Shown piece after piece: positions 25,928-34,806 of a stretch of DNA of 64,000 nt. Each line of letters starts with the position of its first letter. Positions within the stretch are counted from its first letter, which is position 1. The stretch spans positions 124,001 through 188,000 of the forward strand of contig JARGDL010000004.1 in NCBI GenBank assembly GCA_029210465.1, given 5' to 3'. The DNA comes from Stygiobacter electus. Its GTDB lineage: Bacteria; Bacteroidota; Ignavibacteria; Ignavibacteriales; Melioribacteraceae. The translations under genes were made by a program, and so were the position numbers. Under the pieces are notes generated by a model. The model ran no database searches and was not told where the DNA came from. It saw only the letters and a list, made by a program, of their open reading frames with translations.

Positions 25928-27811
25928 TTACTTGAGTAGAATCATTTTTTTTGTTTGAATGTAATCGCCAACTTGAAGAGTGTATAAAAAAACACCACTG
26001 GGTAATTGCAAATTGCTAATTGATAATTGGTAATTGTAAATCCCCGATTTTTGGTATTCATTAACTAATGTTGCAACTTCACGTCCAAGTAAATCATAAA
26101 GTCTGAGTGACACCTTCATTTCGTCATTGCGAATCCCGACTTGTCGGGATGAAGTTATCTCTTTGTTTGATTCCTTCGCTTCGTTTGAAAGGACTTGAGA
26201 ATTTGGTATTGAATATTTTATTGTTGTGCTTGGATTCCATGGATTTGGATAATTTTGATATAAAATAAAATCATTTGGTATTTCTTCTACCTTGCCTACA
26301 TCAGTTCCAAGTTGCTCAATTATAATTCCATTTATTAATGGTCTTTGAATTAATGCCGCAAAGTGAATATCAAGCAGATAATCATTCACTTCTATATTAT
26401 CAAATGTTTTTTCTAATGCCGTTTTGTAACCCGCTTCCTTAAAAATATCTAATGCAGAAATTAATTTTTTCCCCTGGATGTAAACATCAAAAACTCTTTC
26501 ACCAGCTTTCTGTACATAATTTTCTGCAAATAAAAGTTTTATTTTGTATTTGCCATTCGGCACTTTAATAACATATTTAGCTAATCCATTTATTTCTGTT
26601 TGAAAAATGTAATCATCATTTGTCCCAATTATATTATCATTAGTTACAGCTTTACTTCCTTCCATATAACCATAACTTGAAGTATCAGTTTTGAATTCTT
26701 TATCAGCTATAAAATCATTAAATGAATTTCCGCCAACATTAATTTTAATTGGGAACTTAAAAACAGGTGGAGATAAAATATTTCTTGCAACCATTGATGT
26801 TGTGTTACCAAACAAATCTTTTATACCAGCGTTAAAAATTATCATTGGTAAGTTTTGCAAATCTAATTTTTCTACTTCAAGAATTAGTGTTCTTTTATCA
26901 TTCATTAGGGTCACTTTTTTTACGGGAGGCATTCCAACAATATTATATTTTGAAATACTTTCAACAGATTGTTTATCAACTTCCTCAGAAAAGAAAACTT
27001 TAATTTTATACTCATCCAATGCTTGAACACTAACAATTGTCGGTGCTTTTTTATCTGTAAAGCCAACATCTATTTTATCTGTTAAACATAAAATCATCTT
27101 ACCATTTTCAAATACAATATTATCTGGCAACATATCAGAATTATTTCCATCCCATGTGTGAGTTGCTTTTACCCACCGTGTTTCATCAAAAGAATTAAAA
27201 TCATCTTTCCATTGTAAAGTAAAATTATGATTAGTCCCATAATTTCCATTGTTTGGGGTATATGAATAATAAGCCGCCCAATCATAATAGGTAAAAGCTG
27301 GTAAAAGGTTATCATTCCAGACACCAACCCAATTTGAATATATTGGCAGCCAAACATTAAACATTAATTTTTGTGGATGAGTTAATGTTTTTACAAAATC
27401 ATCTGTTTGGCGATAAACTTCAATTCCATCAATGAACCAAGCAACATAATCAGGTGTCCATTCAATTGCATAAGTATGATAATCTTCAGCAGGATTAAAA
27501 TCAACATAATGATGACGTACATGATTAATTATAGATGGAGTGATTGTATTAAACTGAACATCATTTTTGTATCGACCTAAAATTTCTATATCAATTTCAT
27601 TCCATTTACTAGTACTGAAAGGATCATTTTCTAAACCATCAAAGTAAGTAAACATTGTACTTAATGTTCCTTCTTTTCCACAAGCTTTAAAACTTGCTTC
27701 AAACCTTCCATAAAGAAAAGATTCTTTGGTTCTATATTCAGCACCTTTATAATTTTTTGATAATGTTATTACAAAAGGAATTATTATTAAGAAGTGAAAA
27801 TATTTTTTCAT
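25928..27811 (-). CDS. Circularly permuted GH16 beta-1,3-1,4-glucanase (lichenase) with malectin and T9SS domains
   Basis: A 627-residue secreted enzyme cutting mixed-linkage beta-glucan. A short signal peptide precedes GAEYRTKESFLYGRFEASFK. The catalytic motif EIDIEILG is at about residues 72-79, with nucleophile and acid/base glutamates. The strand set normally at the N-terminus of GH16 lichenases appears instead at about residues 200-240 (WKDDFNSFDETRW, NIVFENGKMILCLTD), after SYTPNNGNYG. This is the natural permutation known from Fibrobacter succinogenes lichenase. There follow an Ig-like domain (about 245-345), a malectin domain (about 350-500, INVGG to GIIIEQLG) and a T9SS sorting domain (from about 510) with an inserted repeat. 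The start at 27811 follows an AGGAG site. Confidence 0.88.
   Translation of the reverse strand: MKKYFHFLIIIPFVITLSKNYKGAEYRTKESFLYGRFEASFKACGKEGTLSTMFTYFDGLENDPFSTSKWNEIDIEILGRYKNDVQFNTITPSIINHVRHHYVDFNPAEDYHTYAIEWTPDYVAWFIDGIEVYRQTDDFVKTLTHPQKLMFNVWLPIYSNWVGVWNDNLLPAFTYYDWAAYYSYTPNNGNYGTNHNFTLQWKDDFNSFDETRWVKATHTWDGNNSDMLPDNIVFENGKMILCLTDKIDVGFTDKKAPTIVSVQALDEYKIKVFFSEEVDKQSVESISKYNIVGMPPVKKVTLMNDKRTLILEVEKLDLQNLPMIIFNAGIKDLFGNTTSMVARNILSPPVFKFPIKINVGGNSFNDFIADKEFKTDTSSYGYMEGSKAVTNDNIIGTNDDYIFQTEINGLAKYVIKVPNGKYKIKLLFAENYVQKAGERVFDVYIQGKKLISALDIFKEAGYKTALEKTFDNIEVNDYLLDIHFAALIQRPLINGIIIEQLGTDVGKVEEIPNDFILYQNYPNPWNPSTTIKYSIPNSQVLSNEAKESNKEITSSRQVGIRNDEMKVSLRLYDLLGREVATLVNEYQKSGIYNYQLSISNLQLPSGVFLYTLQVGDYIQTKKMILLK
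26106..26207. repeat. Repeat-derived insertion in the lichenase sorting domain
   Basis: CGTCATTGCGAATC plus a CCCGAC-TT-GTCGGG hairpin and GAAGTTATCTC (26121-26162), then CTTCGCTTCG, is related to one arm of the repeat at 17233-17329. It is read in frame and encodes about 30 extra residues rich in Ser, Asn, Glu and Lys between YSIPN and VSLRLYDLLGR. Confidence 0.65.
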
Positions 27812-27824
27812 TATTACTCCTGAT

Positions 27825-27853
27825 ATAAAAAAGGGTGAAATTACTTTCACCCT
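27825..27853 (-). terminator. Terminator after the PorV-family gene
   Basis: A perfect nine-base-pair stem (AGGGTGAAA with TTTCACCCT) and a four-base loop are followed on the minus strand by six T. It lies 45 bases past the stop codon at 27899 and ahead of the lichenase gene. Confidence 0.85.
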
Positions 27854-27898
27854 CATTTTCCGTAATGAATCTAGGAGGCACCATGATTATATACGGAT

Positions 27899-28927
27899 TT
27901 AAAAATTAACTCCAACAGTAAATTTTTGAACATTTTTTAATCTTCCAAAATCACCGTAAGAGTAATCAATCTTTAGTGCAACATTACCAATAAATGTTTG
28001 TTTGATGCCTGCACCAAAGGTAAATGATTCTTCAGAATCTTTTAAGAATAAAGATTTATAACCGCCACGAATAAAAAACATATCATTAAAACCATATTCA
28101 GCACCTAAATTAATACTTTCATAATCATCAGCTGGATGCAATGCATCAAGAGCAATTGTTAATTTATGCATATCGGATTTAATTGGATCGTATGATAAAC
28201 CAACTCTAAAGTTTAATGGTAATTCCCAATAATCTGTTTGAAGATAAGCAGGAATTTGACCATTGTTTCCTGTGCTATTTGGATCTGGATCATAAAGGAC
28301 TAAAGTGCTGTTTCCATCTAATTTCATTTTAGTTCCAAAATTAGAAATAGACATTGCAAGCATAATTCCATCAAAAGGAGTTCTGTAAATTACACCAAGA
28401 TCAATCGCAAATGCAGATGCAGTAGTTCTCCAGATTTTTTGCATTACAAATTTTGGATTGAAACCAATTGCAAAATTATCCGTTAAATTAATAGCATAAG
28501 CTACAGAAAAATAAGCGTCAGTAACTCCAAATGTTTCACCAGTTCCTTCGGGGCTATCAATAGTTCTAACAGCCATATCTTCAATTGAAGATGACAAGAA
28601 AGAAACACCAACAGCACCATAATCTCCAAGATTGTAAGAAGCGGCAAGGAAATTATATTTTATATCAGCTATCCAATTTGTATGGTCAAATACAACTGAA
28701 CCACCTGGAATTTTAGCAATACCAGAAGGATTCCAGAAAATTGTAGAAGGATCATCAGCTACTGCAACAAAAGCACTTCCCATAGCCGTAGCTCGCGCAC
28801 CTTGACTTATTGATAAAAATGGTGCGGCTGTTGTTCCTCTTTTAGAAACATTTGATACAAAGTTTTGTTGAGCATTTATAATTACAAAACTTGTTAACAA
28901 CATTATAATTAAATTTATTCTTTTCAT
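27899..28927 (-). CDS. PorV/PorQ-family outer membrane beta-barrel protein
   Basis: A 342-residue protein with a signal peptide (ending INAQQ, about residue 20). The N-terminal FLSISQGARATAMGSAFVAV (about 37-56), then ADDPSTIFWNPSG, is the hallmark of the PorV/PorQ (UPF0164) family, and the rest alternates in the way of beta strands, ending in an aromatic residue (KFTVGVNF). PorV shuttles T9SS cargo at the surface in Porphyromonas; other members are FadL-like barrels, and which role applies here is open. It is the last gene of a set with the secreted 1020-residue protein and the TonB receptor, and a strong terminator follows. Confidence 0.85.
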   Translation of the reverse strand: MKRINLIIMLLTSFVIINAQQNFVSNVSKRGTTAAPFLSISQGARATAMGSAFVAVADDPSTIFWNPSGIAKIPGGSVVFDHTNWIADIKYNFLAASYNLGDYGAVGVSFLSSSIEDMAVRTIDSPEGTGETFGVTDAYFSVAYAINLTDNFAIGFNPKFVMQKIWRTTASAFAIDLGVIYRTPFDGIMLAMSISNFGTKMKLDGNSTLVLYDPDPNSTGNNGQIPAYLQTDYWELPLNFRVGLSYDPIKSDMHKLTIALDALHPADDYESINLGAEYGFNDMFFIRGGYKSLFLKDSEESFTFGAGIKQTFIGNVALKIDYSYGDFGRLKNVQKFTVGVNF

Positions 28928-28941
28928 ATTTTTCTCCGCAC

Positions 28942-31900
28942 CTATTTAATTATCGCAAATTTGCCAATGTATTCACCGATACCCGGTGCATCAACGTGAT
29001 AAATATAAAGTCCATAAGCCAAATCCGTTCCATCTTCAGTTACCAAATTCCAAGATAAAGTACCATCTTCAGCACCATTAGATTTTTCTAATGTTTTTAT
29101 CAATTGACCTGAAATAGTATATATTCTAATAGTACATTGAACAGGCAAATGAATGAAATCTAATCTCCTTTCACCACGACCAGTTTGATTTAGATTTCTC
29201 TTTTCCCAAGCATTTGCACTAATATAAGGATTTGGAACTACAGCAATTTTATTCAATGAATTTTTAGCTAATTCAGGATCAACCATTGCACCTTTTGTGC
29301 TAAATTCAAAATAGTCACCTTCCTTGAATGGTCGTGAAGTTGTAAATCTAAATACATCACCAGCACGAGGTGCAGCCCACATTGGTGCTGCAGGTATTCT
29401 TAATTGAACACGCCATGTCAATCTAAATTGATTATTTACATATTCGATAATCACAATATCATCACCCATTGAAAGTTTACCATCTTTATCATTATCGAAT
29501 ACTTCTAAATCACAATCTCTACCTTCAGTAATATTTCTTCCTTTAATAGGAACAGCTAATTTTTGGAAAGGGGTAGTATAAGTTTGTCCATCTGGCAACC
29601 ATTCAATTTCATAATCTGCAGGCCATGCAACATTTCTTGTAGGTGAAGATTTATCTGGTGCAACTAAAATATCAATGTTGCTATATCCCTTAACAAATCC
29701 TTTTGTTTTTACTGTGCCCATTGTATCTAAGCTTACAGAAAGAACTAATCCATCAAAAGGCGCACTAAATTGACCTTTACTAAATTGAGATGAATCAACT
29801 TTAGCAAAAACTGTTTCTTGTTTTCCGTTTACTGTTTTTGTTACTGAGTAAGAAGTTGTTTTATAAGTTGGAAATGTACCACCACTTTGAAAACTAACTT
29901 TATAGGTCGCACCTTCTTGTACTTGACGAGGATCAAGAACAACTAAATTTAACTTTCCTGTTCCAACACCTTGTTTAACTTTTGAAATATCTCCTAATAC
30001 TTGTGGAGGTTTATATCCAGCTGAAGGAGCATTTGGAGTTACAACTGCACAGTTTATATCAACAAAACGAATTGAACCAGAAAAATCTTGAGTAATAATT
30101 TTTGTTGTCTCTGTTGGAATTAATCCTTTTGTTCCAAAGTTTGGATCACCTTGGTCATAAGCAACAAGTGCATAATAATAAGTAGAACCATTAACAACTG
30201 TTGTATCAACAAATGAATGTTGTAAACCCGTATCACTTCCTCTCCAAAAATGAGCACCATTAATTCCAATTGGGTCAGGACCTTTTATACCATCTTTCAA
30301 ATCAAATTGTGCTATTGGTTTCCAATATTTAGCTTCACCTTTAGAATCTGTTATAACTTTTATATCATTAAATTCTGGCTCCTGACTTCTATAAAGTAAG
30401 TAACCCTCAAAATCAAATTTACGTAAAAAGTTATCGTAAGATTTTTCTGCTATATTATCCCAATACAAAAACACTTTCTTATCACCAGGGATAGCGGTTA
30501 ATGTTGGTTTCAATGGTGGTTTTGAGAAATTGTAATTTGCGTTATAAATACTTTGAACTGTTTCTTTATTGAAAACCATATCTTCGTAATCACTTCCAAA
30601 AACTAAGGCAACAGAAAATCTTTCTCTTCTATATAGCTTTAAAGGAAATGGACCAGAACCAAATAAAATTTGAATATTTGATTTTGTCAATGAAGTATCA
30701 AAACTACCATAGTTCATTTTACGCCAAATTACTTCATCATTCTTTGGCCAAATTGCACTTGGTCCTTTGTTAGATAATCTTTCAATAACTAAACTTGTCA
30801 AACCAATTTGATCAGATTCATCTTTGTCTGTTGCATCAAAATTAGGTTCACCGGGTGTTGGTTTTCCATCACCTTCACCTTCATCAGGACCGGTGTATTG
30901 TGGATCATATGGACCAACACCATCTTTTCCTAAGTCATCATTCAAAGGTTCATTTTCATCAGGGTCCCATTTCCCATTTTTATTTAAATCTGTAAATGAT
31001 TGCCAGTCATTATCATTATCAATTCCATCATCTCTTCTTTCATCAATCATTCCATCTTCATCATCGTCTATTCCATTAAATCCATTTCCTGGAGATTCAA
31101 GAAAGGCATAACCAACATAACCTGTTTTCCAATTATCTGGAGGTGCAATGCCATCAGCATCAAAAGCATAAGCAATATCAAGTTTTGTATTGTAAGAAGC
31201 ATTATCATCACCATTATCATCTACACCACCAACACCTGTATCACAATAAAATCCGAAATAGGTTGTATCGTAATTGGCATCAGACATATTAACAATATCA
31301 TAGTGCCAGAAAATTATATCTTCAGCTAACACATGAGACCATTGAAATCCACGTACTTCTTCACGAATTCCTAAACCACCTCTTTCTGGATTAGCAGCAA
31401 TTGGAATATATCCATAGGGAACTCTCATAAATTCTTGGTCTCTTGAATCATCAATTACATAGAAAGTTTCAAAATCTGCGTTTTGAACACCACGTCCAAA
31501 GTAGCCATACCAAAATCCATCCCAAGTTGGGTCTGTATTAGGTAGGGATCGTGGCCATTGTTGAGGCCAAGTTTTTGGTTTTGTGCTAATTGCTGGTTGT
31601 TCGCTACCTGCTGATGCATATCCAGGGACAGGTTCCATTACCCAAAGTTCATTAGTTGTTGGATTAAAATCAACTTCTTCACGATATGAAGTTTGGGCTG
31701 GGTGAATAATTTGTTTATTCATAGGAGCTAAAACAGAAGCTGTCACTATTGGTGTACATCCATCTAAATAGTTATGTCCTGTTCCTTTTGGCCATTCACC
31801 TGATGGTCTGTCTGGCCAATATCCTACTTGTCCATCGTTTGAAAAAAGTGTCCGGATAAGATTTCCATCCATGATACCTTTTTTACGATAGGTTTTATCA

Positions 31901-32004
31901 CCCATTGGTTCTTTTAAGTATTTTTGTATTTGCTCTGCTGTTTGTGAAAAAATTATATTTGATACAAACAACAGGGTTATAAATATTAATATTTTATTCT
32001 TCAT
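28942..32004 (-). CDS. Large secreted protein, companion of the TonB-dependent receptor, with T9SS-like C-terminal domain
   Basis: A 1020-residue exported protein whose function I do not recognise. The signal peptide is about residues 1-20. Residues about 300-400 form an Asp-rich stretch with repeated DDDEDGMIDERRDDGIDND-type and DLNKNGKWDPDENEP loops, which look like calcium-binding repeats. A FnIII-like segment starts near KPTLTAIPGDKKVFLYWDN (about 510). The C-terminus (from VVPNPYISANAWEKRN) has TIRIYTISGQLIKTLEK and GLYIYHVD, matching T9SS-type sorting folds. It lies between the TonB receptor and the PorV-family gene, the place a SusD partner would take in classical loci. I place the start at 32004, after GGAGCGAATA, not at the longer frame reaching 32055. 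Confidence 0.7.
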   Translation of the reverse strand: MKNKILIFITLLFVSNIIFSQTAEQIQKYLKEPMGDKTYRKKGIMDGNLIRTLFSNDGQVGYWPDRPSGEWPKGTGHNYLDGCTPIVTASVLAPMNKQIIHPAQTSYREEVDFNPTTNELWVMEPVPGYASAGSEQPAISTKPKTWPQQWPRSLPNTDPTWDGFWYGYFGRGVQNADFETFYVIDDSRDQEFMRVPYGYIPIAANPERGGLGIREEVRGFQWSHVLAEDIIFWHYDIVNMSDANYDTTYFGFYCDTGVGGVDDNGDDNASYNTKLDIAYAFDADGIAPPDNWKTGYVGYAFLESPGNGFNGIDDDEDGMIDERRDDGIDNDNDWQSFTDLNKNGKWDPDENEPLNDDLGKDGVGPYDPQYTGPDEGEGDGKPTPGEPNFDATDKDESDQIGLTSLVIERLSNKGPSAIWPKNDEVIWRKMNYGSFDTSLTKSNIQILFGSGPFPLKLYRRERFSVALVFGSDYEDMVFNKETVQSIYNANYNFSKPPLKPTLTAIPGDKKVFLYWDNIAEKSYDNFLRKFDFEGYLLYRSQEPEFNDIKVITDSKGEAKYWKPIAQFDLKDGIKGPDPIGINGAHFWRGSDTGLQHSFVDTTVVNGSTYYYALVAYDQGDPNFGTKGLIPTETTKIITQDFSGSIRFVDINCAVVTPNAPSAGYKPPQVLGDISKVKQGVGTGKLNLVVLDPRQVQEGATYKVSFQSGGTFPTYKTTSYSVTKTVNGKQETVFAKVDSSQFSKGQFSAPFDGLVLSVSLDTMGTVKTKGFVKGYSNIDILVAPDKSSPTRNVAWPADYEIEWLPDGQTYTTPFQKLAVPIKGRNITEGRDCDLEVFDNDKDGKLSMGDDIVIIEYVNNQFRLTWRVQLRIPAAPMWAAPRAGDVFRFTTSRPFKEGDYFEFSTKGAMVDPELAKNSLNKIAVVPNPYISANAWEKRNLNQTGRGERRLDFIHLPVQCTIRIYTISGQLIKTLEKSNGAEDGTLSWNLVTEDGTDLAYGLYIYHVDAPGIGEYIGKFAIIK

Positions 32005-32032
32005 TATTCGCTCCATTTTCTCTTTTCTCTTT

Positions 32033-34741
32033 TTAGAAGTTAACATTGAACCCAATACTTATTCTTCTTGGTGCTGAATAATCTGCAGGATTTTTTAAGT
32101 ATTCTTCAATTGTATTCATACCAATAATTGGTGCTGCAAATTTGGTGTTCAAGTCAACTCCTGCTCTACCTGTCGTTGCATTAACTCCATATTCATTTTT
32201 AATATCAAACAAATTGTAAACAAGTAAGAATGAATTAAAATTAAGTCCAAAAATATTAAAGACTTTGTTTGCACGTAAATCGACATTAAATGTACTTGGT
32301 TTTCTTCCTAAATTTTCGAAACGTAATCCTCTTGTATATCTTGGATCTTCTGTATAAGGTGCACCACTACCATAACTTGCAACTAATCCTGCCGTCCAAT
32401 CCATAGGATCTCCAATTGTTAGTGCAATATTCAATGTATGAGTTTGATCCCATGAAAGTGGAACAACTTTTTTATTACCTTCAACTGGTGGATCTGCTTG
32501 GTTGTTGTAATAGTTTTGCATTGGATCCGATGCATTACCTTGTGCAACCTGATATGTATAATCTATTTTAGCTGAAAAATAATCTGCAAATCGTTTGTCT
32601 AAAGAAATAATTAGTCCTTTTACATTTCCATAATCTCTATTAACAAATCTTCCGAATAAAAATCCTTCATAAGTTTTTAAAATTTCCATTCCAAGAAGAT
32701 TTCTTATATCGCTGTAGTAAACGGACAAATCAACAGATACATTTGGGAAAAGAACTTGTTGTAGACCAAGTTCATATTTAACAGTTTTTTGCGCCTTTAA
32801 TTCTGGATTTCCAACTGTAGATGATAATGAAGTTGTTTGGTCAATTATGTAATTATAGTTGCTGTATAAATTTTCAAATGATGGAATTTGGAAAAAGTGA
32901 CCATAAGAAAAATGGATTGCTCCTTTATCAGAAATAGGGAAAGAAACACCTAAACGTGGACTAATTTGGTATTCAACTTCAGCATTTCTTTTAACATTAG
33001 CCATTGGGAAGTTGGGATTGTTCAATGGATTTCTAATGTCGGCTGGTAAATTCGTATTTGAATTAAAATAATCAAACCGAACACCAGCATTTATAATCAT
33101 TATATCATATTCCATTTTATCTTGAATATAAGCAGAAATTTCATATGGTTTTCTAACATAAATTTGATTGTATTTCGTATTAGGATCGGAATAACCAAGA
33201 GTAAAAATTGGTTTTCCTGTTGAATCTATTTGACCTTCAGTTAAATTTCTAATTGTTTTCCAGCTGTTAAAAATTTCATGTAAACGAGCTTCTGCTCCAA
33301 GTTTTATTTTATGTTCTTTACTTAATTGTGATTCAATTGCGAACTGAATAATATTTGTAAATGTATGTCTATTATATCTATCTGTTTGATTACCACCTTG
33401 TCTAAATGTATAACCAGTGTATGGTGTTCCTTGATTTGGTTCAACGTATCTGCTATCATATTCATCTTTGTATAAATAACCCCAGTATTTATGTATATTT
33501 GAAGAAAACTTTAATGTAGCGAAAGTACTTTGAGAAGGTAAAAATGAAATTTGTAAATTATTAATTGTATTATTTCTATAATGATTCATTATACCATCGG
33601 GTGTCCATTTATAACTATGGTCGTATCTTTTACTCCTATTATCATCCCAGAAAAAGTTATAACTAAATTTCCAATTAGAAAATCCATAAGATAATTTTCC
33701 GTTAAAAGAAAACTTTTCGTAAGGGTTCATAGGCACCCAAGCGCTATCACCTGTATGAGTGTCTATCCAAACTTTTTGATCAGCAGGATTTGGAAAAACA
33801 GGTCTATCATTTGTAGTTCTATAAATTCTTCTGCCATACATCCAGCCATCATCTCTGTAGTAACGGCCAGTAATGAAGAAATTTAAGTTATTTAAAATTT
33901 TTGTTGGTCCACTAAATGTTACTTGAAAATCTCTCGGTCCTTGTAAATTAACCTTATTTAGGTTTTGAAAAATATCTGTATGCGTTGTAAAATAATTTCC
34001 AACGTATGCAGATACATTCCCTTCATAGTTAGAGCCTCCATCTTTCGTAACGATGTTAACGATACCAGACATTGCCTGTCCATATTCAGCATTGAAAGTA
34101 CCGCTAATTACTTCCATTTCACGGATTGAATTGTTTTCAACTTCAACAGACATACCACCATTAAAAACGTCTGTAACAGTTACACCATCAACCAAATAAG
34201 AAACTTCACCTGAACGACCACCACGAAAGTGACCATTAACAACACCAGCTTGTAAATTAATTACTTGATGAATGTTTTCTACCGGCATCAGTTTAATTTC
34301 ATCTGAAGAAACAATTGATGAAGATGCAGTTAAATCTTTTGTGATTAATGGTCTTTTTGCTTGAACAACAACTTCACCAACACTTACAGATGTAGGTACC
34401 AATTCGACATCAACTCTTGAAGTTAAATCAATTCTAACAATAACATTTTCAAGTGTGTATTTATTATATCCTACAGAACTAATAATAACAGTATATTTTC
34501 CTGGAGGAAGATTATTAATATAAAAATCACCTTCGAGGTCTGTAGCAGCGCCGTAATTAGTTCCTTTGATAATTACACTGGCGCCTATAACCCCTTCTTT
34601 GGTTTCGCTATCACGAATTTTACCAGCAATTCTTCCTGTTGTGCCTCCAAACAATTCCATATTTATAACTAAAGCAAAAAATAAAATCATCAGAATCGAA
34701 AGGTTTAATTTTGAAATCTCCTTTGTAATAATTTTGCACAT
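32033..34741 (-). CDS. TonB-dependent outer membrane receptor with CarboxypepD regulatory-like domain
   Basis: A 902-residue outer-membrane receptor importing ligands with energy from TonB. After the signal peptide, a CarboxypepD-like domain spans about residues 33-115 (GRIAGKIRDSETKEGVIGAS to VDVELVP). The plug holds LVDGVTVTD, GTFNAEYGQAMSGIVNIVTK (about 215-234); the remaining part forms the barrel, ending FNVNF. A second ATG at 34741 has better spacing from AAGGA than the one at 34747. The SusC-like N-terminal domain is present but no SusD is encoded nearby; the adjacent secreted protein and PorV-like barrel may fill that role. Substrate is inferred to be beta-glucan oligomers from context. 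Confidence 0.9.
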   Translation of the reverse strand: MCKIITKEISKLNLSILMILFFALVINMELFGGTTGRIAGKIRDSETKEGVIGASVIIKGTNYGAATDLEGDFYINNLPPGKYTVIISSVGYNKYTLENVIVRIDLTSRVDVELVPTSVSVGEVVVQAKRPLITKDLTASSSIVSSDEIKLMPVENIHQVINLQAGVVNGHFRGGRSGEVSYLVDGVTVTDVFNGGMSVEVENNSIREMEVISGTFNAEYGQAMSGIVNIVTKDGGSNYEGNVSAYVGNYFTTHTDIFQNLNKVNLQGPRDFQVTFSGPTKILNNLNFFITGRYYRDDGWMYGRRIYRTTNDRPVFPNPADQKVWIDTHTGDSAWVPMNPYEKFSFNGKLSYGFSNWKFSYNFFWDDNRSKRYDHSYKWTPDGIMNHYRNNTINNLQISFLPSQSTFATLKFSSNIHKYWGYLYKDEYDSRYVEPNQGTPYTGYTFRQGGNQTDRYNRHTFTNIIQFAIESQLSKEHKIKLGAEARLHEIFNSWKTIRNLTEGQIDSTGKPIFTLGYSDPNTKYNQIYVRKPYEISAYIQDKMEYDIMIINAGVRFDYFNSNTNLPADIRNPLNNPNFPMANVKRNAEVEYQISPRLGVSFPISDKGAIHFSYGHFFQIPSFENLYSNYNYIIDQTTSLSSTVGNPELKAQKTVKYELGLQQVLFPNVSVDLSVYYSDIRNLLGMEILKTYEGFLFGRFVNRDYGNVKGLIISLDKRFADYFSAKIDYTYQVAQGNASDPMQNYYNNQADPPVEGNKKVVPLSWDQTHTLNIALTIGDPMDWTAGLVASYGSGAPYTEDPRYTRGLRFENLGRKPSTFNVDLRANKVFNIFGLNFNSFLLVYNLFDIKNEYGVNATTGRAGVDLNTKFAAPIIGMNTIEEYLKNPADYSAPRRISIGFNVNF

Positions 34742-34765
34742 AGACATTTCCTTGTTTTATTTATT

Positions 34766-34794
34766 CAAAAAAGGGCTGCATATTTCAGCAGCCC
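34766..34794 (-). terminator. Terminator after the secreted multi-CBM protein gene
   Basis: A perfect GGGCTGC/GCAGCCC stem with an eight-base loop is followed on the minus strand by six T, starting 13 bases after the stop codon at 34807. It separates this gene from the TonB receptor. Confidence 0.85.
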
Positions 34795-34806
34795 AATTTA
34801 ACTTAA

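Noticed and set aside
27885..27922. Good ribosome site and ATG on the plus strand giving an eight-residue frame
   Set aside because: The frame ends at once inside the end of the PorV-family gene and nothing supports expression on this strand.
28942..32004. Possible SusD homologue next to the TonB receptor
   Set aside because: It has no lipobox, no visible TPR-like helical pattern and a beta-rich, Asp-loop composition with a T9SS-like end.
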